Shown here: piece by piece, positions 1-7,890 of the stretch
Numbering within the stretch: position 1 is the stretch's first letter
Layout: each line of letters opens with the position of its first letter
Source of the DNA: Streptomyces kaniharaensis
Lineage (GTDB): Bacteria; Actinomycetota; Actinomycetes; Streptomycetales; Streptomycetaceae
Direction: 5' to 3'
NCBI RefSeq assembly: GCF_009569385.1
Contig: NZ_WBOF01000001.1
Coordinates: 5,461,001 to 5,525,000, forward strand
Length of the DNA stretch: 64,000 nt
Notes under the pieces: generated by a model
Told to the model about the DNA's origin: nothing
Databases searched by the model: none
The model's input: the letters and a program-made list of their open reading frames with translations, nothing else
Program-made: the position numbers and the translations under genes

Positions 1-194
1 AGCGGCGCAGGTTCTCGAAGACCTGGCGCGCCTGCGCCTTCGGGTCGCCGACGCCGACCAGGTTCCGGTCCTCGTCGAAGGCCACCTGACCGGAGACCTG
101 GACCAGTCGGCCGGTGCCGGTGACGACCTGGGTGTAGCCGGTGCCGGGGGCGACTCCGGGCGGCTCGGCGATGTGGGTGAGGTGAGTGGTCATG
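1..194 (-). CDS. RidA family protein, 3' part cut by window edge
   Basis: The visible 64 N-terminal residues read MTTHLTHIAEPPGVAPGTGY, then TQVVTGTGRLVQVSGQVAFD, and run on to a DPKAQARQVFENLRR segment. This is the start of a RidA/YjgF/UK114 fold protein. Family members hydrolyse reactive enamine/imine intermediates from PLP enzymes or act as related deaminases. The SGQVAFD strand and the QxRQVFENL helix are typical. The C-terminal half, with the catalytic Arg region, lies outside the window, so RidA proper cannot be told from other Rid subfamilies. It reads on the same strand as the ATP-grasp gene, 63 bases downstream of it. Confidence 0.85.
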
Positions 195-257
195 GCAGCC
201 ATCGTGGTCCATCGCGCGCCGGGCGGCACCCGGTTTCCTCCGCGCGGGCCGTCGAGG

Positions 258-1052
258 TCAGTGCACCACTTCGGGCAGTTCGCGCAGGAACGGGAGGTCG
301 GCGGGCGGGAGTTGGGCGAGCGGCCCGGCGGAGCGCAGTACGACGTCCAGGACGCCGTCCGGGTCGGCGGCGTAACCGCCGCTGGCCCAGGCCGCGTTGG
401 CCTCGACGACCGCCCAGCCGTCGTCCGTCGTACCGACGTCCACCACGACGGCGCTCGGCAGAGCGGGGCCCGAGGCGGCGAGCACGTCACCGGTGAAGGC
501 GAGCACCTCGGCACCGTCCGCCCCGAGCGGCGCGACGCTCAACTCGCCGTCCACGGCGTACCGCGAGGCGGCCCGCACCTCGCCGTCCATCACGAACAGC
601 CGGTACTCCCGGCGGAACCGCACCACGTCGCTGACCAGCACGCCGGTGTCGCCGTCCAGCAGCTCGGGCCCGGGCAGTGCGGCGCCGTCGGGGTAGACCC
701 GGGCGGCGAACTCCTTGTCCACCGGCGGCTTGACGAACGCGGGGCCGCGCAGCGTGCGGGCCTCGGCCAGGGTGGTGCAGGAGACCCGCCGCCCGGTCAG
801 CTCCCGGGGCAGGCCGGCCAGCCAGTCCGCCGGCGGCTCCAGCAGGGCGAGCCCGAGCTCCCGCCCGACGGCGTCGCCGAACAGCGGCCCGCCGTACACG
901 TGCACCTGCTGACCCGACCCGAGCAGTTCCTCCGGCACCCGCCAGGTCGTCGCGGTGTGCGCCCGCAGCCCTCGGCGGCCGGCCGCGGTGCGCAGCTGGA
1001 GGCCGGTGTCGTTGATGCGGGGCGCGAGCAGCAGGACGGCGTCGGTGGTCAT
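258..1052 (-). CDS. ATP-grasp domain protein (DUF4343-like)
   Basis: 264 residues beginning MTTDAVLLLAPRINDTGLQL. The protein looks like the actinobacterial ATP-grasp proteins of the DUF4343 type. It has a conserved FVKPPVDKEFAARVY lysine strand, a VVRFRREYRLFVMDGEV segment and a C-terminal VVDVGTTDDGWAVVEANAAW, in which the Glu-Ala-Asn is the usual ATP/Mg site. ATP-grasp enzymes join a carboxylate to an amine or thiol, but the substrate here is unknown. It is probably cytoplasmic. A CACCAT hexamer 7 bases before the ATG suggests a leaderless or short-leader transcript. There is no biosynthetic partner next to it apart from the RidA-like gene downstream. Confidence 0.75.
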   Translation of the reverse strand: MTTDAVLLLAPRINDTGLQLRTAAGRRGLRAHTATTWRVPEELLGSGQQVHVYGGPLFGDAVGRELGLALLEPPADWLAGLPRELTGRRVSCTTLAEARTLRGPAFVKPPVDKEFAARVYPDGAALPGPELLDGDTGVLVSDVVRFRREYRLFVMDGEVRAASRYAVDGELSVAPLGADGAEVLAFTGDVLAASGPALPSAVVVDVGTTDDGWAVVEANAAWASGGYAADPDGVLDVVLRSAGPLAQLPPADLPFLRELPEVVH

Positions 1053-1231
1053 GACGGCGATGGTGCCGCGAGTGCGGTGGCGCTCACCACCGGTTTTCGA
1101 CGGCGCGTGTAGCGGGTGGCTCTGGCCGAGGGGCGGGTGGGCGTGCCAGAGTCGTCCGGGCGCCGTCCGGGCACCCCCGGACGGCGCCAGCGGTCCGACC
1201 CACCCTCAGCCGGAAAGCAGGCCCCTTGCCG

Positions 1232-2005
1232 ATGACCAGCGAAGCGCCCCTCGTCCACGTCACCACCGCCGACGCCGTCACCACCCTCACCCTCGACTCG
1301 CCGCACAACCGCAACGCGCTCTCCACCCGACTGATGGCCGAGCTGCACGCCGGACTGGCACTCGCCGCCGCCGACCCGGAGGTCCGCGCGGTGGTGCTCG
1401 GGCACACCGGCAAGGTGTTCTGCGCGGGCGCGGACCTCTCCGAGGCGACCGGCGCGGACCCGACGGTCGGCCCGCGCGGCCTGGTCGAGCTCCAGCGGGC
1501 CATCGTGGACTGCGCGAAGCCGGTGATCGCCGTGATCGACGGGCACGTGCGGGCCGGCGGCCTCGGGCTGGTCGGCGCGGCGGACCTCGCCCTCGCCGGA
1601 CCAGCCGCCACCTTCGCGTTCACCGAGGTCCGGCTCGGCCTCGCGCCCGCCGTCATCTCGCTGCCGCTGCGCCCCAAGCTGGACCCGCGCGCCGCCTCCC
1701 GCTACTACCTCACCGGCGAGGTCTTCGACGCCGCCGAGGCCGCCCGGATCGGGCTGATCACCCGCGCCACCGAGTCCACCGAGGACACCGGCGTCGCGCT
1801 CAAGGGCCTGCTGGACGCGCTGCGCCAGGGCTCGCCGCAGGGGCTCGCGGAGTCGAAGCGGCTGGCGAACGCGGACGTGGTGCGGTCCTTCGAGCGCGAC
1901 GCGGACGAGCTGGTCGAGCTGTCGGCGCGGCTGTTCGGCTCGGCGGAGGCGCAGGAGGGCATGCGGGCGTTCCTGGAGAAGCGGCCCGCGCGCTGGGTGC
2001 GCTGA
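1232..2005 (+). CDS. enoyl-CoA hydratase/isomerase family protein
   Basis: About 257 residues with the full crotonase fold. The N-terminal TLDSPHNRNALSTRLMAEL is the usual oxyanion/CoA strand, followed by FCAGADLSE and DGHVRAGGLGLVGAADLALA (second oxyanion region), then FTEVRLGLAPAVISLPL and a C-terminal helix ending FLEKRPARWVR. The family hydrates or isomerises acyl-CoA thioesters; the substrate cannot be read from the sequence. An in-frame TTG at 1226 sits 8 bases behind a GGAAAG and could be the true start, since the ATG at 1232 has a long spacing. The length is normal. The gene stands alone, followed on the other strand by a gene remnant. Confidence 0.85.
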   Translation: MTSEAPLVHVTTADAVTTLTLDSPHNRNALSTRLMAELHAGLALAAADPEVRAVVLGHTGKVFCAGADLSEATGADPTVGPRGLVELQRAIVDCAKPVIAVIDGHVRAGGLGLVGAADLALAGPAATFAFTEVRLGLAPAVISLPLRPKLDPRAASRYYLTGEVFDAAEAARIGLITRATESTEDTGVALKGLLDALRQGSPQGLAESKRLANADVVRSFERDADELVELSARLFGSAEAQEGMRAFLEKRPARWVR

Positions 2006-2071
2006 ACCGCCTGACGGCCGCAGGCTCCGTGGCTCTGGCGGCCCTCTCTTGTGCTTCTGGCTTCGGGCTCC

Positions 2072-2236
2072 CTAGCTCCAGCGGATGGTGGCCGTCTCCC
2101 GCCAGAGGCCGAGCAGCGTCTCGTCGCCGGTGTGCTCGATGCGCCCGGTGTGTTCGGCCGGGAGGCGGTTCCACAGCAGCAGGTAGAGGTCACGGGCCGA
2201 GCCTGCGAGGGTGAGGTCGGGACGGGAGTGTTCCAC
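2072..2236 (-). pseudogene. C-terminal remnant of a mycothiol-dependent maleylpyruvate isomerase family gene
   Basis: Read on the minus strand, the last ~50 codons before a TAG at 2072-2074 give RPDLTLAGSARDLYLLLWNR, LPAEHTGRIEHTGDETLLGL, then WRETATIRWS. This is the C-terminal (MDMPI_C) signature of TIGR03083-type mycothiol/DinB enzymes: a DL-LLLW segment followed by a V/IEHTGD-LL-W strand. A complete gene needs ~650 bases, but homology fades after about 2236 and the next 120 bases are occupied by a short direct repeat and the promoter of the divergent acyltransferase. No N-terminal DinB domain is seen in any frame. I infer a decayed, 5'-deleted gene. Confidence 0.65.
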
Positions 2237-2262
2237 GGGTGTCGTCCGGGGGCAGCGGATTT

Positions 2263-2298
2263 CGGACCTCGGTGACGGATTCCGGACCTCGGTGACGG
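2263..2298. repeat. two direct copies of a 16-bp unit at the pseudogene break
   Basis: cggacctcggtgacgg occurs at 2263-2278 and again at 2283-2298, a 20-base period with near-identical flanks. It sits exactly where homology to the maleylpyruvate isomerase-like remnant ends, so it may mark the deletion scar. Confidence 0.8.
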
Positions 2299-2346
2299 CG
2301 GATGTGATGTTGGCCGCCCGGCCGCGAGGCCGACCCTACGGACCGG

Positions 2347-2352
2347 TAACGT
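2347..2352 (+). promoter_or_regulatory. -10 hexamer TAACGT, leaderless acyltransferase gene
   Basis: TAACGT ends 6 bases before the ATG at 2359, with no Shine-Dalgarno between. This is the spacing seen for leaderless actinobacterial transcripts. Confidence 0.5.
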
Positions 2353-2358
2353 GAGCGC

Positions 2359-3114
2359 ATGCCGAAAACCCGTTCCCTCCTCTCCGCCCTCCGGGCCGGC
2401 GGCCGGCGTGCCGCCGGACGGCTCGTCCACCGGGGCTGGCGCTGGGTGCAGCGGACCGGCGCGGTCAGCAACCAGAGCCCCGGCCCGTACCGGTTCGGCG
2501 AGTTGGGGGACGGGACGACGCTCGCGTTCCCGCTCGGGGCGGTGTTCAACGAGCAGTGGATCACCATCGGCCCGTTCTCGATCATCGGCGAACGGGTCAC
2601 CATCAGCGCGGGCTTCCTGCCCGGCCTCGACCTCGGGCCCGAACCGATCGTGCGGATCGGGGGCGGCTGCGTGATAGGCCGGGACAGCCACATCGTCGGC
2701 CACCAGTCGATCGTCCTCGGTGACGACGTGTGGACCGGGCCCGGCGTCTACATCTCCGACCAGGCCCACGAGTACCGCGCCACCGACCTGCCGATCGGCA
2801 AGCAGTGGCCGCGCAACGAGCCGGTGGAGATCGGTGCCGGCAGCTGGATCGGCACCGGCGCGGTGATCCTTCCGGGCGCCCGGATCGGCCGCAACGTCGT
2901 GGTGGCGGCGGGTGCGGTGGTGCGCGGCGAGATCCCGGACCACAGCGTCGTCGCCGGCGCGCCCGCCAAGGTGGTCCGCCGCTGGACCGCGGAGGACGGC
3001 TGGCAGCCGCCGCTGCGCCACGACGCGCCGCAGCCGGTGCCGGAGGGCGTGACGGCGGAGCAACTGCGCGCGCTGGTGGGGTGGGACCTGCGACTGCCGG
3101 GGGAGACGGAGTAG
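2359..3114 (+). CDS. hexapeptide-repeat (LbH) acyltransferase
   Basis: 251 residues, MPKTRSLLSALRAGGRRAAG onwards. The body is a left-handed beta-helix built of isoleucine/valine hexads (WITIGPFSIIGERVTIS, IVRIGGGCVIGRDSHIVG, IVLGDDVWTGPGVYIS, VEIGAGSWIGTGAVIL, ARIGRNVVVAAGAVVRGEIP). It ends in the usual DHSVVAGAPAKVVRRW closure of the xenobiotic/maltose O-acetyltransferase class. The histidine in ISDQAHEY is the likely catalytic base. It transfers an acetyl (or other acyl) group from CoA to a hydroxyl acceptor that cannot be identified. The arginine-rich N-terminus may be membrane-associated. It stands alone with its own leaderless-type promoter. Confidence 0.85.
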   Translation: MPKTRSLLSALRAGGRRAAGRLVHRGWRWVQRTGAVSNQSPGPYRFGELGDGTTLAFPLGAVFNEQWITIGPFSIIGERVTISAGFLPGLDLGPEPIVRIGGGCVIGRDSHIVGHQSIVLGDDVWTGPGVYISDQAHEYRATDLPIGKQWPRNEPVEIGAGSWIGTGAVILPGARIGRNVVVAAGAVVRGEIPDHSVVAGAPAKVVRRWTAEDGWQPPLRHDAPQPVPEGVTAEQLRALVGWDLRLPGETE

Positions 3115-3130
3115 GGCCTGTCCTCGAACT

Positions 3131-3177
3131 CCCGTCGTCTGCCCGGACGGTGCGCGGGCGGGAGATTCGACGACGGG
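3131..3177. terminator. hairpin between convergent genes
   Basis: cccgtcgtc (3131-3139) pairs with gacgacggg (3169-3177). A second GC stem (gcccg/cgggc) lies inside the loop. It is placed between the acyltransferase stop and the HutD stop, so it could terminate both strands. Confidence 0.55.
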
Positions 3178-3189
3178 CCCCAGGGCTCG

Positions 3190-3858
3190 TCAGCGGGCGG
3201 GGCGGAAGGTGACGACGGCCGTGACGCCGTCGACGCGAAGCCGGTGCGCGCCGGGGTGGTCGAGCAGCGCGGCGTCGTAGCGGGCGAGTTGGACGGTGTC
3301 GCGGTGGGCCGGCTCGGTGGAGTCGGCAGAGATCTCGGCGGAAGCTTCGAGAGCGGTCGCGGCTGCGGCCTCGACCGTGCCCTCTACGGTGGCCTCGATG
3401 GTGGTCGAGCCGGCGAGGCACACCACGAGGACGGCGCCGCCCGGCGGAACGTCCGCGGAGACGGGCGCGGTGACGAGGTCGAGGTGCGCGGTGACCTTGC
3501 CACGGCGGGTCATCACGTTGAAGTCGACCACCGGGCCGGCGAGCAGGCGGCAGTCGGTGGCGGCCTCGCCGGAGAAGGCGAACGGCCGGTAGGGCGCGTC
3601 CACGTGGTGCTCGGTGCCGTCCACGGTGAGCACCATGCCGGGGCCCTCGACCAGGGTGATCACCCGATCGATGCCGGGGAACTCGGAGAACGGTCCGGCG
3701 GCCGCGACGTCCGCGAGGCTGACCCGCCAGTCGAAGGCGTCCAGTCCGGCCCCGGCCGGGAAACCGGCGACCTCCCGGGTCACCCCGCCTCCGTTCAGCC
3801 ATGCCGTGGCCGGGCGCTCGCTCGCCCGCAGAATCTGGATCCGCCTGCTGGTCGTCAT
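3190..3858 (-). CDS. hutD: HutD family protein
   Basis: 222 residues from the ATG at 3858; an upstream ATG at 3867 falls inside the CAGGAT hexamer, so 3858 with a 7-base leader is preferred. The sequence shows the HutD bicupin pattern: NGGGVTREVAGFP near the N-terminus, FDWRVSLADVAAAGPFSEFPGIDR, then LVEGPGMVLTVDG, YRPFAFSGEAATDCRLLAGPVVDFNVMTRRG, and a second cupin ending AVVTFRPAR. HutD proteins accompany histidine utilisation in Pseudomonas, where they are thought to limit the pathway. No hut genes are seen here, so the role is open. Downstream of it lies the convergent-gene hairpin; upstream lies a cluster of CTGTTCG repeats. Confidence 0.85.
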   Translation of the reverse strand: MTTSRRIQILRASERPATAWLNGGGVTREVAGFPAGAGLDAFDWRVSLADVAAAGPFSEFPGIDRVITLVEGPGMVLTVDGTEHHVDAPYRPFAFSGEAATDCRLLAGPVVDFNVMTRRGKVTAHLDLVTAPVSADVPPGGAVLVVCLAGSTTIEATVEGTVEAAAATALEASAEISADSTEPAHRDTVQLARYDAALLDHPGAHRLRVDGVTAVVTFRPAR

Positions 3859-3941
3859 GGCCCGCATCCTGCCACTACGGGCCCGGATGCGTCAGTGGCG
3901 GACGGCGAGGGGTGAGGTGGGCCGCGGCGAACGAGTAACAG

Positions 3942-4014
3942 CGAACAGCGAACAGATGACAGATTTCAACGTCTGTCATCTGTTCGCTGTCATCTGTTCG
4001 TCGTTCCCTGTTCG
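3942..4014. repeat. CTGTTCG repeat cluster with a 19-bp perfect inverted repeat
   Basis: The heptamer ctgttcg occurs three times on the plus strand (3980-3986, 3994-4000, 4008-4014) and twice inverted as cgaacag (3942-3948, 3949-3955). A 19-bp arm at 3945-3963 is the exact complement of 3972-3990 with an 8-base loop. A 14-bp unit is tandemly repeated at 3973-3986 and 3987-4000. The stem is only about half GC, unlike the other terminators in the window. It lies between the MFS stop and the hutD start on the same strand, so it could be a terminator for the MFS gene, an operator for hutD, or both. Confidence 0.85.
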
Positions 4015-4050
4015 CCGTCGAGCCCGCACTCCCCCGAGCGGGCCCGGCCG

Positions 4051-5211
4051 TCAGCGCCGGCGGACCGAGAGAGGCAGGAACGCCGCCGCCGTGGCCGCCA
4101 CCGCGACCGTGGTGAGCGCGAGCGGGAGCCCGGCCGCGTCGGCGAGGAAGCCGATCACCACCGGGCCGATCAGCATCCCGCCGTACCCGAGCGTCGAGGC
4201 GAGCGCGACGCCCTGCGGGCCGCCGGCCGCGCCCGCCTGCGCGATGGCGAGCGGGAACAGGTTGGCCAGTCCCAGGCCGACCAGGACGAAGCCGCCGAGG
4301 GCGAGCGGCACCGTGGGGGCGAGTGCGGCGAGCACCATGCCCGCCGCCGCGGCGAGCCCGCCGAGGAGCATCAGCCGGGCCTGGCCGAGCCTGATGGACA
4401 GCCAGGTGCCGCCGACCCGCCCGGTGCTCATCGCGAAGGCGTACGCGGCGTAGCCGACGGCGGCCGTCCCGGTGCTCGCGTGGACGTCGTCCCTGAGGTG
4501 CACCGTGGTCCAGTCGGCTATCGCGCCCTCGCCGTACGCGGTGCACAGGGCGGTGAGGCCGAGCATGACCACGACCAGTCGGGCGCGCGGGAGCGCGCGG
4601 CCGGCGCCCTGCCCGGCCGCGTCGGAGCGATCCGGGGCGACTTGGGGCGCGTCCGGGCTGCGCAGTAGGACGGCGCCCGCCGCCGAGGTGACCGCGAGAC
4701 CGAGCAGGCCGCCGAGCGCGAGCGCCCACGAGGCGCTCAGGGTGCCGGCGAGCAACCCGCCGACGCTCGCGCCGAGCAGGCCGCCGAGGCTGTACCCGGC
4801 GTGGAAGCTGGGCATGACGGGCCGTCGCAGCTGTGCCACCAGGTCGACGGCGGCGCTGTTCATGGCGACGTTGGCGCCTCCGTACCCGGCACCGAAGAGC
4901 AGCAGCACGCCGCCGAGCGCGGCGACCGAGTGGGTGTGCGCGGGCAGCGGGACGGCGAGGCTGAGCAGCGCGAGCGAGCCGACCGTCACCGGGCGGGAGC
5001 CGTACCGCAGGCAGAGGCGGCCGACCACCGGCATGGTGAGGACGGCGCCGATGGACAGGCAGAGCAGGGCGAGTCCGAGGGCGCTGTGCGAGGCGCTGAC
5101 CTGGTTGCGGACGTCCGGGATGCGGACCACCCAGGTGGCGAAGAGGAAGCCGTCGAGGGTGAAGAACACGGTGAGCGCGAGGCGTGCGGCGCCCCAGGGG
5201 CTGTCCGTCAC
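4051..5211 (-). CDS. MFS transporter
   Basis: About 386 residues with roughly 12 hydrophobic segments, starting with ARLALTVFFTLDGFLFATWV and ending FLPLSVRRR. The pattern of an FxLDGFLFATWVVRIPDVR first helix, MPVVGRLCLRYGSRPV loop 2-3 and a GYGGANVAMNSAAVDL helix is that of the YfkF/Bcr-like or 'inner membrane YbjJ' MFS group. The substrate is unknown, export or fucose/sugar-like uptake being possible. The coding frame is open further upstream to 5322, but GTG 5211 (VTDSPWGAARLALTV) is chosen because longer versions would overlap the divergent ROK gene. The start is uncertain, with no clear ribosome site. It is divergent from the ROK repressor, which is its probable regulator. Confidence 0.8.
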   Translation of the reverse strand: MTDSPWGAARLALTVFFTLDGFLFATWVVRIPDVRNQVSASHSALGLALLCLSIGAVLTMPVVGRLCLRYGSRPVTVGSLALLSLAVPLPAHTHSVAALGGVLLLFGAGYGGANVAMNSAAVDLVAQLRRPVMPSFHAGYSLGGLLGASVGGLLAGTLSASWALALGGLLGLAVTSAAGAVLLRSPDAPQVAPDRSDAAGQGAGRALPRARLVVVMLGLTALCTAYGEGAIADWTTVHLRDDVHASTGTAAVGYAAYAFAMSTGRVGGTWLSIRLGQARLMLLGGLAAAAGMVLAALAPTVPLALGGFVLVGLGLANLFPLAIAQAGAAGGPQGVALASTLGYGGMLIGPVVIGFLADAAGLPLALTTVAVAATAAAFLPLSVRRR

Positions 5212-5288
5212 GGAGGGCGTGCTGCGACACTGCGGGGAGGTCCGGGTGTTCGGGGCATGGGCGCGGATTTTGTTTCGAAGCGGCACAA

Positions 5289-5298
5289 AGTCACAATA
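5289..5298. promoter_or_regulatory. candidate ROK operator half-site in the MFS/ROK intergenic region
   Basis: agtcacaata is the exact reverse complement of tattgtgact at 6655-6664 ahead of the PLP enzyme gene. A 10-base word shared only by the two promoter regions flanking a ROK regulator is a reasonable candidate for its binding site. Confidence 0.45.
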
Positions 5299-5303
5299 GG
5301 GCT

Positions 5304-6581
5304 GTGCAGCTCTCACCATCAAGTCCGAAAACGGGCCCCGAGGCCGCCCCCGACGCGCGGCGCGACGTCCTTCGCCGCCCCGCCCCCGACCGCGGCCGGA
5401 CGCTGCTCGGCCCCGCGCTCTCGCTCATCCACACCGGCCAGACGCCCACCCGCTCCGCGCTCACCCGGGCACTGGACGTCACCCGGGCCACTGCCGGCGC
5501 CGTCACGGCCGAGCTGGAGGCGCTGGGCCTGATCACCGTCGACTCCCGCCCCGCCGCCGGCGGCCGGGGCCGCCCCTCGCACGGGCTGGCGATCGACCCC
5601 GAGGGCCCGGTCGTGGTCGCCGGGCAGATCCATGCCGACGGGCTCAGCGTCACGTTGGCCGGTCTCGGCGGACTCCTCGACCCCCCGGTCCAGCTGCCGC
5701 TTCCCGCCGCCACCGACCCGGTCCGGATGCTGCGCGCCGTCGCCGAGGCGGGCGCCGAGCTCGCCCGCTCGACCAGCCGGCGCTGCCTCGGCGCCGCGCT
5801 CGCGCTGCCCAATCCGGTCACCGAGCCGGACGGCGCCGCGCTCGCCGCGCTGCACTTCGCCTGGCCCAGCGGCACCCCGGTCGCCGACCTGTACGACGTC
5901 GAGGTCGGCCGCGCCGATCACGGCCCGCACGCGCTCCGGCCGCTGCCCACCGCCGTCGCCAACGACGCCAACCTCGGTGCGCTCGCCGAGTACCGCCACG
6001 GCGCCGGGCGCGGTGCCCGCCACCTGCTGCTGGTCACCTCCGGCCACCGCGGCGTCGGCGGCGCGCTGGTGATCGACGGCCGGCTTCATACCGGCAGCGC
6101 CGGGCTCGCCCTGGAGGTCGGGCACCTCACCGTCGACCCGCACGGCCGGCCCTGCCAGTGCGGCAACCGGGGCTGCCTCAACTCCGAGACCGACCCCGAC
6201 GCGCTGTTCGCCGCCGCCGGGCTCACCCCTGAGCCGGGGCGCCCGCTGCTCGACCAGGCGCGCGAACTGTGCCGGTCCGCGGCCACCGACGAGCGGGCCC
6301 GGTCCGCCGTCGAGCACGTCATCGACCGGCTCGGGCTCGGGCTGGCCGGCGTCGCGAACATCCTCAACCCCGACCGCGTGGTCCTCAGCGGCCTCCACCT
6401 CGACCTGTTGGAGGCCGCCCCCGAGCGTCTGCGCGCCGTCGTCGCCGAGCGCTGCCTGTGGGGGCGAAGCGGCCGGGTGCCGATCGTCGGCGCGGAGCTG
6501 GCGCACAGCGCGCTCGCGGGTGCGGCGGAGCTGGCGTGGCGGCCGTACCTGGCGGACCCGCAGTCGGTCCTGGTGGGGTGA
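5304..6581 (+). CDS. ROK family transcriptional regulator
   Basis: 425 residues from GTG 5304 (VQLSPSSPKTGPEA). The N-terminal ~70 residues hold a winged-helix unit (LSLIHTGQTPTRSALTRALDVTRATAGAVTAELEALGLI). The rest is the sugar-kinase-like ROK fold: VANDANLGALAEYRHGAGRGARHLLLVTSGHRGVGGALVIDG, GSAGLALEVGHL and the zinc motif with Cys284, Cys286 and Cys291 in PCQCGNRGCLNSE. ROK repressors usually sense a sugar or sugar phosphate. Its neighbours are a divergent MFS transporter and a downstream PLP enzyme, and both promoter regions contain a shared TATTGTGACT word. The start is not fixed by a ribosome site. Confidence 0.85.
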   Translation: MQLSPSSPKTGPEAAPDARRDVLRRPAPDRGRTLLGPALSLIHTGQTPTRSALTRALDVTRATAGAVTAELEALGLITVDSRPAAGGRGRPSHGLAIDPEGPVVVAGQIHADGLSVTLAGLGGLLDPPVQLPLPAATDPVRMLRAVAEAGAELARSTSRRCLGAALALPNPVTEPDGAALAALHFAWPSGTPVADLYDVEVGRADHGPHALRPLPTAVANDANLGALAEYRHGAGRGARHLLLVTSGHRGVGGALVIDGRLHTGSAGLALEVGHLTVDPHGRPCQCGNRGCLNSETDPDALFAAAGLTPEPGRPLLDQARELCRSAATDERARSAVEHVIDRLGLGLAGVANILNPDRVVLSGLHLDLLEAAPERLRAVVAERCLWGRSGRVPIVGAELAHSALAGAAELAWRPYLADPQSVLVG

Positions 6582-6646
6582 GGGCGAGGGCGGCGTTCGG
6601 GCAGGGATGGGCGGGCAGGGATAAGCGGAAGCTGGGTCTTCGAAAA

Positions 6647-6674
6647 TTGTCACTTATTGTGACTGTCATACACT
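6647..6674 (+). promoter_or_regulatory. promoter with overlapping operator ahead of the Cds1-like gene
   Basis: TTGTCA (6647-6652) and TACACT (6669-6674) are 16 bases apart, a good -35/-10 pair. Between them lies the palindrome GTCAC-TTATT-GTGAC (6649-6663), which a repressor could use to block RNA polymerase. The right arm and flank (6655-6664) match the word in the MFS/ROK intergenic region. Confidence 0.6.
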
Positions 6675-6714
6675 CGTAGTGAGCACCGGGGGGTTGACGA
6701 CGAGGAGAACGACC

Positions 6715-7866
6715 ATGGGCACCGAGCTGGGCACCGCGCAGAGCGCGCCGGGCAGCAGATCCGGGATCGAGCCGACCGGCGACGTCGACCGCTCCGACCC
6801 GGTCTACCGGGCCTGGCTCAAGGAGGCGGTGCGCAAGGTCCAGGCCGACGCCAACCGCTCCGCCGACACCCACCTCCTGCGCTTCCCGCTGCCGGCCGAG
6901 TGGGGGATCGACCTGTACCTCAAGGACGAGTCGACCCATCCGACCGGCTCGCTCAAGCACCGCCTCGCCCGTTCGCTCTTCCTCTACGGGCTCTGCAACG
7001 GCTGGATCCGCCCCGGCAAGCCGGTGATCGAGGCCTCCAGCGGCTCCACCGCCGTCTCCGAGGCGTACTTCGCGCAGCTCATCGGGGTCCCGTTCATCGC
7101 GGTGATGGCCAAGAGCACCAGCCAGGCCAAGATCGACCTGATCGAATTCCACGGCGGCGAGTGCCACCTGGTGGAGCGGTCGGACGAGGTGTACGAGGCC
7201 TCCGCCCGGCTCGCCGAGGAGACCGGCGGCCACTACATGGACCAGTTCACCTACGCCGAGCGGGCCACCGACTGGCGGGGCAACAACAACATCGCCGAGT
7301 CGGTCTTCGCCCAGCTGCGGCTGGAGCCGCACCCCGAGCCGGCCTGGATCGTCGCCACCGCCGGGACGGGCGGCACCTCGGCGACCATCGCCCGGTACGT
7401 GCACTACATGCAGTACGACACCCGGATCTGCGTCGCGGACCCGGAGAACTCCTGCTTCTTCGACGGCTGGGTGCACCACGATCCGAACGCGGTCTGCGCG
7501 AGCGGCTCGCGGATCGAGGGCATCGGACGGCCCCGGATGGAGCCGAGCTTCGTGCCCGGCGCGATCGACCGGATGATGAAGGTCCCGGACGCCGCCTCGA
7601 TCGCCGCCGTGCGGGTGCTGGAGGAGGTGCTGGGCAAGAAGGCGGGCGCGTCGACCGGGACGGGGCTGTGGAGCGCGCTGCGGATCGTCGCCGAGATGCG
7701 GGCGGCGGGCCGCCGCGGCAGCGTCGTCGGCCTGATCTGCGACCCGGGCGACCGCTACCTGGACAAGTACTATTCGGACGACTGGCTGGCGGGCGAGCGG
7801 ATCGACATCGCTCCCTACCAGGCCGCGCTGGAATCCTTCCTGGCCGGCGGACCCTGGATGAGCTGA
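6715..7866 (+). CDS. PLP-dependent cysteine synthase family protein, Cds1-like
   Basis: 383 residues from the ATG at 6715, behind a GAGGAG ribosome site. Fold type II PLP enzyme: the Schiff-base lysine is in HPTGSLKHRLARS, the asparagine-loop equivalent is SSGSTAVSEAY (SGNTG in true cysteine synthases), and TAGTGGTSATIARY binds the phosphate. The pattern with a DESTHPTGSLKHRLA start and a C-terminal CDPGDRYLDKYYSDDWL is that of actinobacterial Cds1 (Rv3684 type) cysteine desulfhydrases, which release sulfide and pyruvate from cysteine. A cysteine synthase-like lyase with another substrate cannot be excluded. It follows the ROK regulator and has its own promoter with an overlapping palindrome. 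Confidence 0.8.
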   Translation: MGTELGTAQSAPGSRSGIEPTGDVDRSDPVYRAWLKEAVRKVQADANRSADTHLLRFPLPAEWGIDLYLKDESTHPTGSLKHRLARSLFLYGLCNGWIRPGKPVIEASSGSTAVSEAYFAQLIGVPFIAVMAKSTSQAKIDLIEFHGGECHLVERSDEVYEASARLAEETGGHYMDQFTYAERATDWRGNNNIAESVFAQLRLEPHPEPAWIVATAGTGGTSATIARYVHYMQYDTRICVADPENSCFFDGWVHHDPNAVCASGSRIEGIGRPRMEPSFVPGAIDRMMKVPDAASIAAVRVLEEVLGKKAGASTGTGLWSALRIVAEMRAAGRRGSVVGLICDPGDRYLDKYYSDDWLAGERIDIAPYQAALESFLAGGPWMS

Positions 7867-7890
7867 CGCTGCAGACAAGTTGACGGTACG

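Noticed and set aside
3942..4014. CRISPR-like array of CTGTTCG repeats
   Set aside because: The repeats are 7 bases with irregular or absent spacers and both orientations, and no cas genes are present.
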